From: Actinoplanes couchii
GTDB taxonomy: Bacteria > Actinomycetota > Actinomycetes > Mycobacteriales > Micromonosporaceae
Reading direction: 5' to 3'
DNA length: 64,000 nt
Assembly (NCBI RefSeq): GCF_016862075.1
Contig: NZ_BOMG01000104.1
Location: 62,001-126,000 of the forward strand
Shown here: piece by piece, positions 56,509 through 64,000 of the stretch
How the letters are laid out: every line of letters begins with the position of its first letter
Position numbering within the stretch: position 1 is the first letter of the stretch
Made by a program: the position numbers and the translations under genes
Notes under the pieces: model-generated
The model's database searches: none
Told to the model about the DNA's origin: nothing
Seen by the model: only the letters and a program-made list of their open reading frames with translations

Positions 56509-59331
56509 TTGACCGACCCGGACGTGTTGCGCCTGCAGATCATGGGCCCTCTACGGGTCTGGCGGGGTGACGCCGAGCTCGACACCGGCCCCCGCCAGCA
56601 GCGTTGCCTGCTGGCGGTGCTCCTCGCGAACGAGGGCCGGCCCGTCGGCATGGGCGACCTGATCGACCTGCTCTGGGGGTCGAGCCCGCCGGTCAGCGCG
56701 GTCAACGTCATCCACAAGTACATCGGCGCCCTCCGCCGCCTGCTGGAACCGGAGCTAGCCACCCGGGTGCCGGGATCGTTCCTGGCCCGGCACGACAACG
56801 GCTACCGGTTCAGCGCCGGCCCGGACGTGCTGGACCTGGTCGCGTTCCGGCGGCTGACCGCCCGCGCCCGTGAGGCCGAGGACACCAGCCGGCTCAGCGC
56901 CGCCCTGGACGACTACACCCGCGCACTGCACCTGTGCCAGGGCGCGGCCGGCGGGAACCTGGCCGACAGCGCCGCCGCGTCGGCCACCTTCGCCGGGATC
57001 GACGGCGAGTTCCACGACGCGGTGGTCGCCGCCGCGAGTGTCGCCCAGCGGGTCGGTGACCCGAACCGGGTGCTCGCCCCGCTGCGGACGGCCGCCCGGA
57101 CGGGCCGGCTGCACGAGCCGGTGCACGCCGCCCTGGTCGAGACGCTGGCCGCGGCCGGGCACCAGGCCGAGGCCCTGGACGCCTACCGCAGCGTGCGGGA
57201 ACGCCTCGCCGACGAGCTGGGCATCGACCCCGGCCGGGAGCTACAGCAGGCCCAGCAGCGGGTCCTCACCCAGAGCGGGGCCGCGCCCGCCGGGAGCACG
57301 CTGGTACGCCCGGCGCAACTGCCCCCGGACCAGCCGTTGTTCGTCGGGCGGCGGCACGAGATGGCGATGCTGCATGACCACATGACCGCGATGCGCGACA
57401 GCCGGCGCACCAGCCCGATGGTGGTGGCCGTCGACGGCATGGGCGGTGTCGGCAAGTCCACCGTCGTCGCGCATTTCGCCCACCGGGTCGCCGCCGATTT
57501 CACCGACGGACAGCTCCACCTGGACCTGCGCGGTCACGAGGGCGAGAGCGGCAGCGTCCCGGCCCTGGACGCCCTGCGATCGCTGCTCTACGCGCTCGGG
57601 CTGCGCGGCGCCGACGTGCCGGACAGCCTGGACGCCCTGGTCGGCGCGTACCGCACGCTGACCGCCGGCAAACGTTTCCTGGTCATGCTCGACGACGCCC
57701 ACGACGCCGGCCAGGTCCGGCCGCTGCTGCCGAACTCGGCCGACAGCCTGGTGCTGATCACCAGCCGCCGCCCGCTGGTCGGACTGGCCGTCTCGGACGG
57801 GGCCCGCCTGCACCGGGCCCACCTGCCGGACCTGCCGGACGCCCGCCGGATCCTCACCACCCGGCTCACCTGCCCGCACGATCCCGCCTTCCTCGACGAG
57901 ATCATCGAGCTGTGCGGACGGCTCCCGCTGGCCCTGGCGGTGCTGGCCGCCCGGCTGAGCGTGCGCCCGAAACTGTCGATGGCCACCGTCGTCGCCGAAC
58001 TGCGCGACGGCGCCCGCCGGCTGGCCGCGTTCGGAGAAGGCCGCGGCGTCACCGACCCGCGGACCGCGTTCTCCTGGTCGTACCGGCAGCTCAGCCCGGA
58101 CGCGGCCCGGTTGTTCCGGCTGCTGTCGCAGGCACCGGTCGCCGGGATCACCGCCGAGGCCGCCGCCAGCCTGTCCGGCGCCGACCTCACCCGCACCCGG
58201 TCCGAGTTGGAGGAGCTGGCCGAGGCCGCCCTGGTCACCGAACAGGACAGCGGCTGCTTCACCGCACACGTGCTGGTCCGGGCGTACGCCGAAGAGTTGT
58301 TCCGAACGATCGACACACCGGCCGATCAGCGGGCGGGTGTGGCCCGGCTGCTGCAGTACTACCTGCACAGCAGCTACAACGCCCAGGTGGTGCTGGCACC
58401 CAACCGCACCCCGATCCCGCCGGCCCGGGCGCTGCCCGGCGTGGCGCCCGAGGAGCCGCTGACGTACCAGCAGGCCATCGCCTGGTTCGCCCGGCACCGC
58501 CCGGTCCTCAAGGAGGCCGTCGGCCTGGCCGCCGACCTCGGCCACGGCATCGTCCCGTGGCAGATGGCCATCACCATGCAGCAGTACTTCGAGTGGTACG
58601 GCTACTTCCAGGACTGGGACGACGTGATGCGCTCCGCCCTGCACGCGGCCCGAACCGGCGGCGACATCGTCGGCGAGGCGCACGTGCTGCGCAGCCTGGC
58701 CGGCGCCCGCTGGTTCCTCGGCGCCAACGAGGAGTCCCTGGAGTTGCTGGCCGCCGCCCTGGACGTCTTCGTCGATCACTGCATGCTGCGCGAACAGGCC
58801 CTGACCCACATCAACGTGCACGCCGTGCACACCTCGCTCGGCGCCCACGAGAAAGCCCTGGCCAGCGCCGAGACGGCGGTCGCGCTGTGCCGGGCGGCGG
58901 GCAACGAGACGTCGCTGATGCGCAGCCTGGACTGCAAGGGCCGGTCGCTGGCCCGCCTCGGCCGGCACGACGACGCGGCCCCCGTCCTGGCGCAGGCGCT
59001 GGCGATAAACCAGCGGATCGGCCGCCGCCACGAGGAAGCCATGATCCGGGTGTCCATCGCGGACAACCTGGTCGGCCTGAAACGTACCAACGACGCCGTC
59101 GCCGAACTGCGGCGTGCCGCCGACGCGGCCCGCTCGGTCGGCCAGGGCCCCTACCACTTCCAGGCGTTCCGCAGCCTGTCCGCGCTGCTGCTCACCCTCG
59201 GCGACGACGCCGGGGCCCGGCAGGCGTTCGACCGGGCCAGCGAGGTGCTCGGCTCGTTCCAGGGCGGCGGCCCCCGGCACATGCGCGAACAGCTGGAACA
59301 GCTGGCCCACGAGCTGGCCGGCGCCGGATGA
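56509..59331 (+). CDS. AfsR/SARP family transcriptional regulator
   Basis: Regulator of 940 residues from TTG 56509. It has an OmpR-type DNA-binding domain (LRLQIMGPLRVWRGDAELDT, then VNVIHKYIGALRRLLEPELA), a BTAD domain (about 95-245, ending DELGIDPGRELQQAQQRVL), an NB-ARC ATPase with intact P-loop DGMGGVGKSTVVAHFAH (about 308-324) and FLVMLDDAHDAGQ (Walker B), and a C-terminal TPR region (about 640-930). Such STAND regulators switch on secondary metabolism or development genes when the sensor binds a signal. The tandem paralogue at 59403 begins 71 bases downstream. Confidence 0.95.
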   Translation: MTDPDVLRLQIMGPLRVWRGDAELDTGPRQQRCLLAVLLANEGRPVGMGDLIDLLWGSSPPVSAVNVIHKYIGALRRLLEPELATRVPGSFLARHDNGYRFSAGPDVLDLVAFRRLTARAREAEDTSRLSAALDDYTRALHLCQGAAGGNLADSAAASATFAGIDGEFHDAVVAAASVAQRVGDPNRVLAPLRTAARTGRLHEPVHAALVETLAAAGHQAEALDAYRSVRERLADELGIDPGRELQQAQQRVLTQSGAAPAGSTLVRPAQLPPDQPLFVGRRHEMAMLHDHMTAMRDSRRTSPMVVAVDGMGGVGKSTVVAHFAHRVAADFTDGQLHLDLRGHEGESGSVPALDALRSLLYALGLRGADVPDSLDALVGAYRTLTAGKRFLVMLDDAHDAGQVRPLLPNSADSLVLITSRRPLVGLAVSDGARLHRAHLPDLPDARRILTTRLTCPHDPAFLDEIIELCGRLPLALAVLAARLSVRPKLSMATVVAELRDGARRLAAFGEGRGVTDPRTAFSWSYRQLSPDAARLFRLLSQAPVAGITAEAAASLSGADLTRTRSELEELAEAALVTEQDSGCFTAHVLVRAYAEELFRTIDTPADQRAGVARLLQYYLHSSYNAQVVLAPNRTPIPPARALPGVAPEEPLTYQQAIAWFARHRPVLKEAVGLAADLGHGIVPWQMAITMQQYFEWYGYFQDWDDVMRSALHAARTGGDIVGEAHVLRSLAGARWFLGANEESLELLAAALDVFVDHCMLREQALTHINVHAVHTSLGAHEKALASAETAVALCRAAGNETSLMRSLDCKGRSLARLGRHDDAAPVLAQALAINQRIGRRHEEAMIRVSIADNLVGLKRTNDAVAELRRAADAARSVGQGPYHFQAFRSLSALLLTLGDDAGARQAFDRASEVLGSFQGGGPRHMREQLEQLAHELAGAG

Positions 59332-59402
59332 GGTTTCACTAACTTTCCAGAGCGGCTGCCTAGCATCACCGATACAGTCCCGTCACCGAACGGAGAGTGG
59401 TC

Positions 59403-60695
59403 ATGCTCGAATCCGCCGGCAAGGTACGGCTCGCGGTGCTGGGGCCGGTGCGGATCCTGCGCGACGGCATCGAGGTCGACGCCGGCCCGCGCCAGCAGCG
59501 GGCCCTGCTCGCCGTCCTGATGGCGTCACCCGGCCGCCCGCTCGACATGCTCGAACTGACCGCCGCGTTGTGGGGCGACGACCCGCCGGCGTCGGCGGTC
59601 AACGTCATCCACAAGTACATCGGGGCGCTGCGCCGGGTCCTGGAGCCGCGGCTGGCCCACCGGGACGGTGGATCGTTCCTGCTCCGCGACGGCGGCGGCT
59701 ACCGCCTGACCGCCGGGCCCGGCAGCCTGGACCTGCTGGCCTTCCGCGACCGGGTGACCCGGGCCCGCGGCGACATCGCCGCCGGCCGGCCGGAGACCGG
59801 ACTGGACCGCTACCTGGACGCGTTCGCCCAGTGGCGCGGCCCGGCCGGGGACCGGCTGGCCCGTACCGCCGCCGCCCGCCGGGCGTTCCTCGCCCTGCAC
59901 AGCGAGTTCTTCGACGCGGTGGTGACCGCCGCCGCGGTCGCCGTCGAACTGCGCCGCCCGGCCCGGATCCTCGGCGCCCTGCGGCTGGCCGCGTCGATCG
60001 GCGGTTGCCACGAAGCGGTGTACGCCGCCCTGATGCTCGTGCTCGCCGCCACCGGCAACCGGGCCCGCGCCCTGGACCTCTACCGTGGGATCCGCGACAC
60101 CGGCCTCGACCCCGGACCGGAACTACGGCAGGCCCACCGCCGGGTGCTCACCCGCACCGTCCTGCCACTGCCCACCGCGGTACCCGTCGTCCGCCCCACC
60201 CGGCTGCCGCCCGACCCGCCGGACCTGGCCGGCCGCGACACCGAACTCGACACCCTGCGCGGCCTCGTCGGCGACCCGGCACCCGGCCGGCGCACCGGGC
60301 CGCTGGTGGTGGCCATGGACGGCGAGGACCCGGCCGGCACCTCGGCACTCGCCGTGCACTTCGCCCACCTGGCCGCCGCCGACTTCCCCGACGGCCGGCT
60401 CTACCTGGACCTGCGCCGCCACGACCGGGACGAATCACTGACCGTCCTGCTCACCGACCTCGGACTGCCCGGCACCCGGGAGGCCCGGGCCGACGCCTAC
60501 CGCGACGTCACCGCCACCCGCCGGATCCTGCTGGTGCTCGACCACGTGCACGACCACACGCTGGTGCCACCGCTGCTGCCCGTCTCCACCGCCAGCCTGG
60601 TCCTGGTGACCAGCCCGCACCCGCTGCCCGAGCTGACCGGCGCCCGGTTCATGACCGTCGATCCAGTCGACGTCAACAGCACTGTCCTACCGTGA
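59403..60695 (+). CDS. AfsR/SARP paralogue with truncated, P-loop-defective NB-ARC
   Basis: Protein of 430 residues, a close paralogue of the preceding gene: DNA-binding domain (VRLAVLGPVRILRDGIEVDA, then VNVIHKYIGALRRVLEPRLA) and BTAD (ending LDPGPELRQAHRRVL). The NB-ARC begins normally but its P-loop is AMDGEDPAGTSALAVHFAH, without the GK(S/T) lysine, and the protein stops after a Walker-B-like region, with no TPR. It may act as a SARP without ATP control or as a dominant-negative partner. Start at ATG 59403, seven bases after GGAGAG. It overlaps the next gene by GTGA. Confidence 0.88.
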   Translation: MLESAGKVRLAVLGPVRILRDGIEVDAGPRQQRALLAVLMASPGRPLDMLELTAALWGDDPPASAVNVIHKYIGALRRVLEPRLAHRDGGSFLLRDGGGYRLTAGPGSLDLLAFRDRVTRARGDIAAGRPETGLDRYLDAFAQWRGPAGDRLARTAAARRAFLALHSEFFDAVVTAAAVAVELRRPARILGALRLAASIGGCHEAVYAALMLVLAATGNRARALDLYRGIRDTGLDPGPELRQAHRRVLTRTVLPLPTAVPVVRPTRLPPDPPDLAGRDTELDTLRGLVGDPAPGRRTGPLVVAMDGEDPAGTSALAVHFAHLAAADFPDGRLYLDLRRHDRDESLTVLLTDLGLPGTREARADAYRDVTATRRILLVLDHVHDHTLVPPLLPVSTASLVLVTSPHPLPELTGARFMTVDPVDVNSTVLP

Positions 60696-62209
60696 CGGCC
60701 ATGGACACCATCGTTGCCGGCACCCACGGCTGCACCGTCGACGGCACCCGGCAGGTCTACCACGTCGCCGGCCGGGGACCGGTCCTGATCGCGCACTCCG
60801 GCGGCCCCGGCGTCGACCACGCCTACCTGCGCTCGGCTGCCCTGGAAGAGCACTTCACCGTGGTCTACCTCGAGCCGGTCGGCACCGGTGACTCCCAGCC
60901 ACTGCCGGCCGGGGCGACCTACCTGCAGACCTACACCGATTTCCTGTACGCCGTGGTCGAGCACCTGGCCGTGCCGCGGGTGTTCCTGCTCGGGCACTCG
61001 CACGGCGGTGTCGTCGCCCAGCGGTTCGCGGTCCAGCATCCCGGCCGGATCGCCGGGCTGGCCCTCTACAGCTCCACCCCCGTCACCGGCCAGGAGTTCT
61101 GGACGGCCGCCGCCGACGAGGCCGCCCGTCATCCCGAGCGTCACCCGGACGTCCCCGAAGCCGTCGAGGCCGCCGCCGCGTTGTCCGGTTCCGATCTGCG
61201 GGCCCTGCTGCCGGTCTACTTCGCCGACTACTGGGGCCGGCGGCATGAGTTCCAGAGCTTGCGCGACACGCTGCGGACCTGGCCGGTGGAGTTCAGCGAC
61301 CGGACCGTCGACCTCCGGCCGGAACTGCCGCTGATCACCGCGCCGACCGTGGTGATCAGCGGCCGCCACGACTTCATCTGCGGCCCGGCCTGGGCGGACA
61401 TGCTGCACCAGGGCATCGCCGGTTCCCGGCTGGTGACCCTGGAGAACAGCGGCCACTTCGGCCAGATCGAGGAGCCCGCGGCGTTCCTGGACGCCGTCGT
61501 GTCCCTGCTGTCGGACACCAGTTTCCCCGACCGGATCCGCGCCGCCTTCCGCCGCGGCGACACCGCCGCCGTCACCCGGATGGCCGCCGCCGAACGCGAC
61601 CGGGGCCCGTCGTTCGAGGTCGAGGCCCTGTACGCGCTGTCGCGGGTCGCCCTGCGCGACGGCGACCTGGCCCGGGCCGAGGAGGTGGCCGGTCAGGCCC
61701 TGGAGATCGCGGTGGGCACGGGGGAGCGGAGCCTGGAGGAGCGCCCCCGGCACGTGCTGGCCGCGGTGGCCCGGCTGTCCGGCGACCACCCGCTGGCCCG
61801 GGACCGCTATCTGGCGAGTATCGCCCTCAACGAGTCGCTGGGTAACACCGAGCAGGTCAACGCCGAGTACCACAACCTGGCCTTCACCGAGCTGCACCTG
61901 GGCAACCTGGACCGGGCCCGCCAGCTGTTCGCCGAGGGTCGCGAGCGGGTCCACCGGCTCGGCTGGACGTCGTTCGTACCGTATCTGGGGGTGGCCGCGG
62001 CCGCGCTGGCCACCGCCGACCGCGACCATCCACGGGCGGCCCGGATGATCGGTTTCACCGATCACGCCTACGCCGCGCTCGGCCAGGTCCCCGACCCGGA
62101 CGACGCCGCCGACCTGGCCCGCTCCCGGGACGCCGCCCTGGCCGCCCTGGGCGAACCCCGGTACACCGAGGAGTACCGGGCCGGCACCACCCTGCCCGAG
62201 ATCCCGTGA
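60692..62209 (+). CDS. alpha/beta hydrolase (prolyl-iminopeptidase-like) with helical-repeat C-terminus
   Basis: Protein of 505 residues (502 from ATG 60701). The N-terminal 270 residues are an alpha/beta hydrolase: oxyanion motif IAHSGGPGVDHAYL (GGPG, as in prolyl iminopeptidases), nucleophile FLLGHSHGGVVAQRF, Asp in ISGRHDFICGP and His in ENSGHFGQIEEP. The C-terminal 220 residues are TPR-like helices (DGDLARAEEVAGQALEIAVG, then LGNLDRARQLFAEGRERV) resembling the tail missing from the preceding AfsR paralogue. The GTGA overlap (60692-60695) couples it to that gene. Possible role: enzyme-sensor of a peptide or ester signal. Confidence 0.85.
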   Translation: MTAMDTIVAGTHGCTVDGTRQVYHVAGRGPVLIAHSGGPGVDHAYLRSAALEEHFTVVYLEPVGTGDSQPLPAGATYLQTYTDFLYAVVEHLAVPRVFLLGHSHGGVVAQRFAVQHPGRIAGLALYSSTPVTGQEFWTAAADEAARHPERHPDVPEAVEAAAALSGSDLRALLPVYFADYWGRRHEFQSLRDTLRTWPVEFSDRTVDLRPELPLITAPTVVISGRHDFICGPAWADMLHQGIAGSRLVTLENSGHFGQIEEPAAFLDAVVSLLSDTSFPDRIRAAFRRGDTAAVTRMAAAERDRGPSFEVEALYALSRVALRDGDLARAEEVAGQALEIAVGTGERSLEERPRHVLAAVARLSGDHPLARDRYLASIALNESLGNTEQVNAEYHNLAFTELHLGNLDRARQLFAEGRERVHRLGWTSFVPYLGVAAAALATADRDHPRAARMIGFTDHAYAALGQVPDPDDAADLARSRDAALAALGEPRYTEEYRAGTTLPEIP

Positions 62210-62219
62210 CCGGTGGGGA

Positions 62220-62594
62220 TCAGCGTTCGGCCAGGTCCCGGATCGCCTGGAGCAGTACGGCCGGGTCGCCGCCCTTGGTCAGGAAACCGCTGATGCCGGC
62301 CGGGACACCCGCCGCGACCAGGTCCTCGGTCAGGAACGCGGTGTGCATCAGGATCCGCACCTCGCTCAACTGCGGATTGCCGGTGATCCGGCGGCTGGCC
62401 TCGACCCCGCTCAGGCCCGGCATGTGATTGTCCATCAGCACGACGTCGGCGGAGGCGGCCCGGCAGCCCGCGATCGCCTCGATCCCGGTGGACGCCTCCC
62501 CGACGACGTCCATGCCGGGATCGCCGTCGATCAGCACACGCAGCGCCTGCCGGATCAGCGGCTGGTCGTCGGCGAGCAGCACCCGAATGGTCAC
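62220..62594 (-). CDS. receiver-only response regulator (NarL-type, lacking HTH)
   Basis: Receiver domain of 124 residues, similar to the N-terminal half of NarL/LuxR-type regulators (VLLADDQPLIRQALRVLIDG). The phosphoacceptor is D55 in VVLMDNHMPGLSG, where the usual DxxMPx has DNHMPG; the Thr is in ILMHTAF and the Lys in GFLTKGGDP. The protein ends at the point where a LuxR-type helix-turn-helix normally begins, so it may be a truncated regulator or a phosphate sink. No kinase adjacent. Confidence 0.82.
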   Translation of the reverse strand: MTIRVLLADDQPLIRQALRVLIDGDPGMDVVGEASTGIEAIAGCRAASADVVLMDNHMPGLSGVEASRRITGNPQLSEVRILMHTAFLTEDLVAAGVPAGISGFLTKGGDPAVLLQAIRDLAER

Positions 62595-62702
62595 GGTGAT
62601 TCCCCCTGTCGATCGCTGGGGTCAAGCGTGCCCCGCCGCAACCGCCCCGGAATCGGCTGGATGTGGTAACTCCACCTACTGCCGCCGTGGTAGCCCCCGG
62701 GA

Positions 62703-63542
62703 TCAGTTCCAGGCGGAGGCGGAAAGGGCGCGCCATGTAGCGTCGGAGTCGGCCTGGGCTGCTGCGGCGGCGTCCCAGTACTGCAGGGCGTCCTGGCCGA
62801 GCAGGATTCGCAGGGGTGGGTCGTCGCGGTTGGCCAGGTCTGCCACGATCTCGGCGACCCGGGCCGGGTCGGCGGAGTTCGCCGCGGCGGTGGCCGGGTC
62901 GGCGGGGGTGCGGAGCATGTCGGCGAACCGGCCGACGGTCTGGTGGTAGGGCTCGCTGACCGGCGGGACCGTCATCGACGCGCCGGCCCAGTCGGTGCGC
63001 ATGCCGCCCGGCTCCAGGACGGTGACCTTGACACCGAACGGGGCCACCTCCTGGGCCAGGCCGGAGGAGAAGCCGCCGACCGCCCACTTGGCGCTCTGAT
63101 AGGCGGTCAGGCCGGGCGACGTGATCCGGCCGCCGAGTGAGGACACCTGGAAGATGTGGCCGGAACCCTGTGCGCGCAGGATCGGCGTGACCGCTTTGCT
63201 GACGTACACCACGCCGTAGAAGTTGGTGTCGATCTGCGCCCGGAAGGACTCCAGCGTGACGTCCTCGACCGCGGCCAGGTCACCGTAGCCGGCGTTGTTG
63301 ACCACCACGTCGTAGCGGCCGAACGCGGCCAGCCCCGCCCGCACGGCGCTGTCGACGTCGGCGGCGCTGGTGACGTCCAGGGCCACCGGCAGGACCCGGT
63401 CGCCGTACCGCGCAACCAGGTCGTTGATCTGTTCGGGTCTGCGGGCGGTGGCGACGACCCGGTCACCGGCCCGCAGGGCGTGCTCGACGATGGCGCGGCC
63501 CAGACCGCGGGAGCTGCCGGTGACGAACCAGGTTTTCGACAT
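62703..63542 (-). CDS. short-chain dehydrogenase/reductase (SDR)
   Basis: Classical SDR of 279 residues from ATG 63540-63542, preceded by AAAGGGGACG. Cofactor motif TGSSRGLGR near residue 8, NNAGYG in the middle, active-site YQSAK, and a C-terminal part similar to the paralogue at 6341-7156. Divergent from a TetR gene, with three clear copies of a GGRACC-N3-GGTCCC element between them and a degenerate fourth. Probably repressed by that TetR until an inducer appears. Confidence 0.92.
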   Translation of the reverse strand: MSKTWFVTGSSRGLGRAIVEHALRAGDRVVATARRPEQINDLVARYGDRVLPVALDVTSAADVDSAVRAGLAAFGRYDVVVNNAGYGDLAAVEDVTLESFRAQIDTNFYGVVYVSKAVTPILRAQGSGHIFQVSSLGGRITSPGLTAYQSAKWAVGGFSSGLAQEVAPFGVKVTVLEPGGMRTDWAGASMTVPPVSEPYHQTVGRFADMLRTPADPATAAANSADPARVAEIVADLANRDDPPLRILLGQDALQYWDAAAAAQADSDATWRALSASAWN

Positions 63543-63563
63543 TCTCGTCCCCTTTCTCGTTGG

Positions 63564-63655
63564 CGGACCACCGGTCCCCAAATTGGGTACCACTGGTCCC
63601 TAATGAGCTGAACGGTAAGGGACCGCCGGTCCCGTGTCAACGTACCGGCAGTCCC
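63564..63655. promoter_or_regulatory. four phased TetR-type operator elements
   Basis: CGGACC-ACC-GGTCCC (63564-63578), GGTACC-ACT-GGTCCC (63586-63600), GGGACC-GCC-GGTCCC (63619-63633) and a degenerate CGTACC-GGC-AGTCCC at 63641-63655. Centres are at about 63571, 63593, 63626 and 63648, that is 22, 33 and 22 bp apart, all whole multiples of 11. Confidence 0.65.
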
Positions 63656-63669
63656 CTATGATGTGGTTC

Positions 63670-64000
63670 ATGGCCACCTTCCAGCGCGCCCGCAGCGACG
63701 AAGCCCGGGAGATCCGCAGGCAGGCGATCCTGGACACCGCGGCGGGCATGCTCACCGAGATGCCGGCCGGCGCGATCACCCTCAACGAACTGAGCCGACG
63801 CAGCCGGCTGGCCAAGTCCGGGTTCCTGAAGTATTTCGAATCCCGAGAGGCCGTCCTGCTGGAGCTGCTCGACCGGGCCTGGCAGCAATGGACCGCCGAG
63901 GTGGAAACGCTGTTCGTCGACGGCGCCGACCTGTCCGCGCCGGCCCAGGAGCGGGGCGCTGAGGTCGCGGCCGTCCTGACCCGGTCGATCGCCGGGCACC
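63670..64000 (+). CDS. TetR family regulator, 3' truncated by window
   Basis: N-terminal 110 residues of a TetR repressor; the frame is open at the window end. The helix-turn-helix is REIRRQAILDTAAGMLTEMP, then TLNELSRRSRLAKSGFLKYF and ESREAVLLELLDRAW. I prefer ATG 63670 (MATFQRARSDEA) over ATG 63658 or 63661: the hexamer TATGAT at 63657-63662 makes a good -10 box for a leaderless start at 63670. It probably represses the divergent SDR gene through the phased sites between them. Confidence 0.85.
   Translation, partial: MATFQRARSDEAREIRRQAILDTAAGMLTEMPAGAITLNELSRRSRLAKSGFLKYFESREAVLLELLDRAWQQWTAEVETLFVDGADLSAPAQERGAEVAAVLTRSIAGH

Noticed and set aside
57241-59310. 689-codon minus-strand frame
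   Set aside because: Antisense shadow of the AfsR gene; Gln/Val/Gly-rich translation without motifs.
59114-62209. 1031-codon frame covering the second AfsR gene and the hydrolase
   Set aside because: The first 526 codons are an out-of-phase shadow of the AfsR genes; the real hydrolase begins at 60692 or 60701.
1-64000. CRISPR arrays, tRNA/rRNA genes, complete insertion sequences, riboswitches
   Set aside because: None found by reading: no regularly spaced repeats, no cloverleaf with CCA-side features, no transposase motifs.

Overview
The window is very GC-rich DNA with strong third-position G/C bias, frequent GTG and TTG starts, many one-component regulators (TetR, LacI, PadR, HxlR, MerR, LysR, AfsR/SARP), a WD40-type Ser/Thr kinase and SpoIIE/RsbW/STAS signalling genes. 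This points to a filamentous actinomycete, probably Micromonosporaceae such as Actinoplanes (inferred from gene style, not tested by search). No tRNA, rRNA, CRISPR array or complete insertion sequence was seen. The window reads as chromosomal accessory DNA with several gene remnants.

Layout. 1-9.2 kb: 3' part of a kinase/beta-propeller receptor, then small regulator-plus-target units (GNAT and PadR/membrane protein, SDR/TetR, enoyl-CoA hydratase/HxlR), most with a visible inverted repeat between divergent genes. 9.3-12.6 kb: tannase-like lipoprotein, small membrane protein, haloacetate-dehalogenase-like hydrolase and a frameshifted remnant. 12.6-20.9 kb: sugar locus with a Gfo/Idh/MocA oxidoreductase, two LacI regulators, a GH42 beta-galactosidase and a Tat-exported YetA/PcRGLX-like (PL26-type) protein, suggesting rhamnogalacturonan/galactan use. 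21-27.6 kb: MerR, a ferredoxin-P450-TetR unit, an F420-type NADP oxidoreductase under paired palindromes, an SRPBCC protein, and an aldo/keto reductase with LysR. 27.6-29.9 kb: gene remnants, an SMI1-like protein and a GH13 enzyme.

29.9-39.2 kb is a signalling island: three STAS proteins, a 1349-residue hybrid kinase that also carries a PP2C phosphatase and an RsbW-like ATPase, a free RsbW-like ATPase, an Rcp1-like response regulator, a GAF/SpoIIE phosphatase and an EAL-DICT protein. Together these look like a partner-switching circuit with a c-di-GMP arm.

39.2-47.5 kb holds the most unusual material: a release-factor-like gene whose two reading frames meet exactly at CTT TGA C, the heptamer of the bacterial prfB programmed +1 frameshift; a translationally coupled pair of large dynamin/LeoA-like GTPases with three G domains; and an S51-peptidase-like protein fused to a cysteinyl-tRNA-synthetase C-terminal module.

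47.5-64 kb carries NTF2-like, PPOX, ABM-globin fusion, DUF4240-like, dienelactone hydrolase, DUF6924-like, MEKHLA and ECF sigma genes; two tandem AfsR-type regulators, the second with a destroyed P-loop, followed by a hydrolase with a helical-repeat tail; and a second SDR/TetR divergent unit with four helically phased operator-like repeats. Gene functions are assigned from motifs read by eye; no database search was possible.
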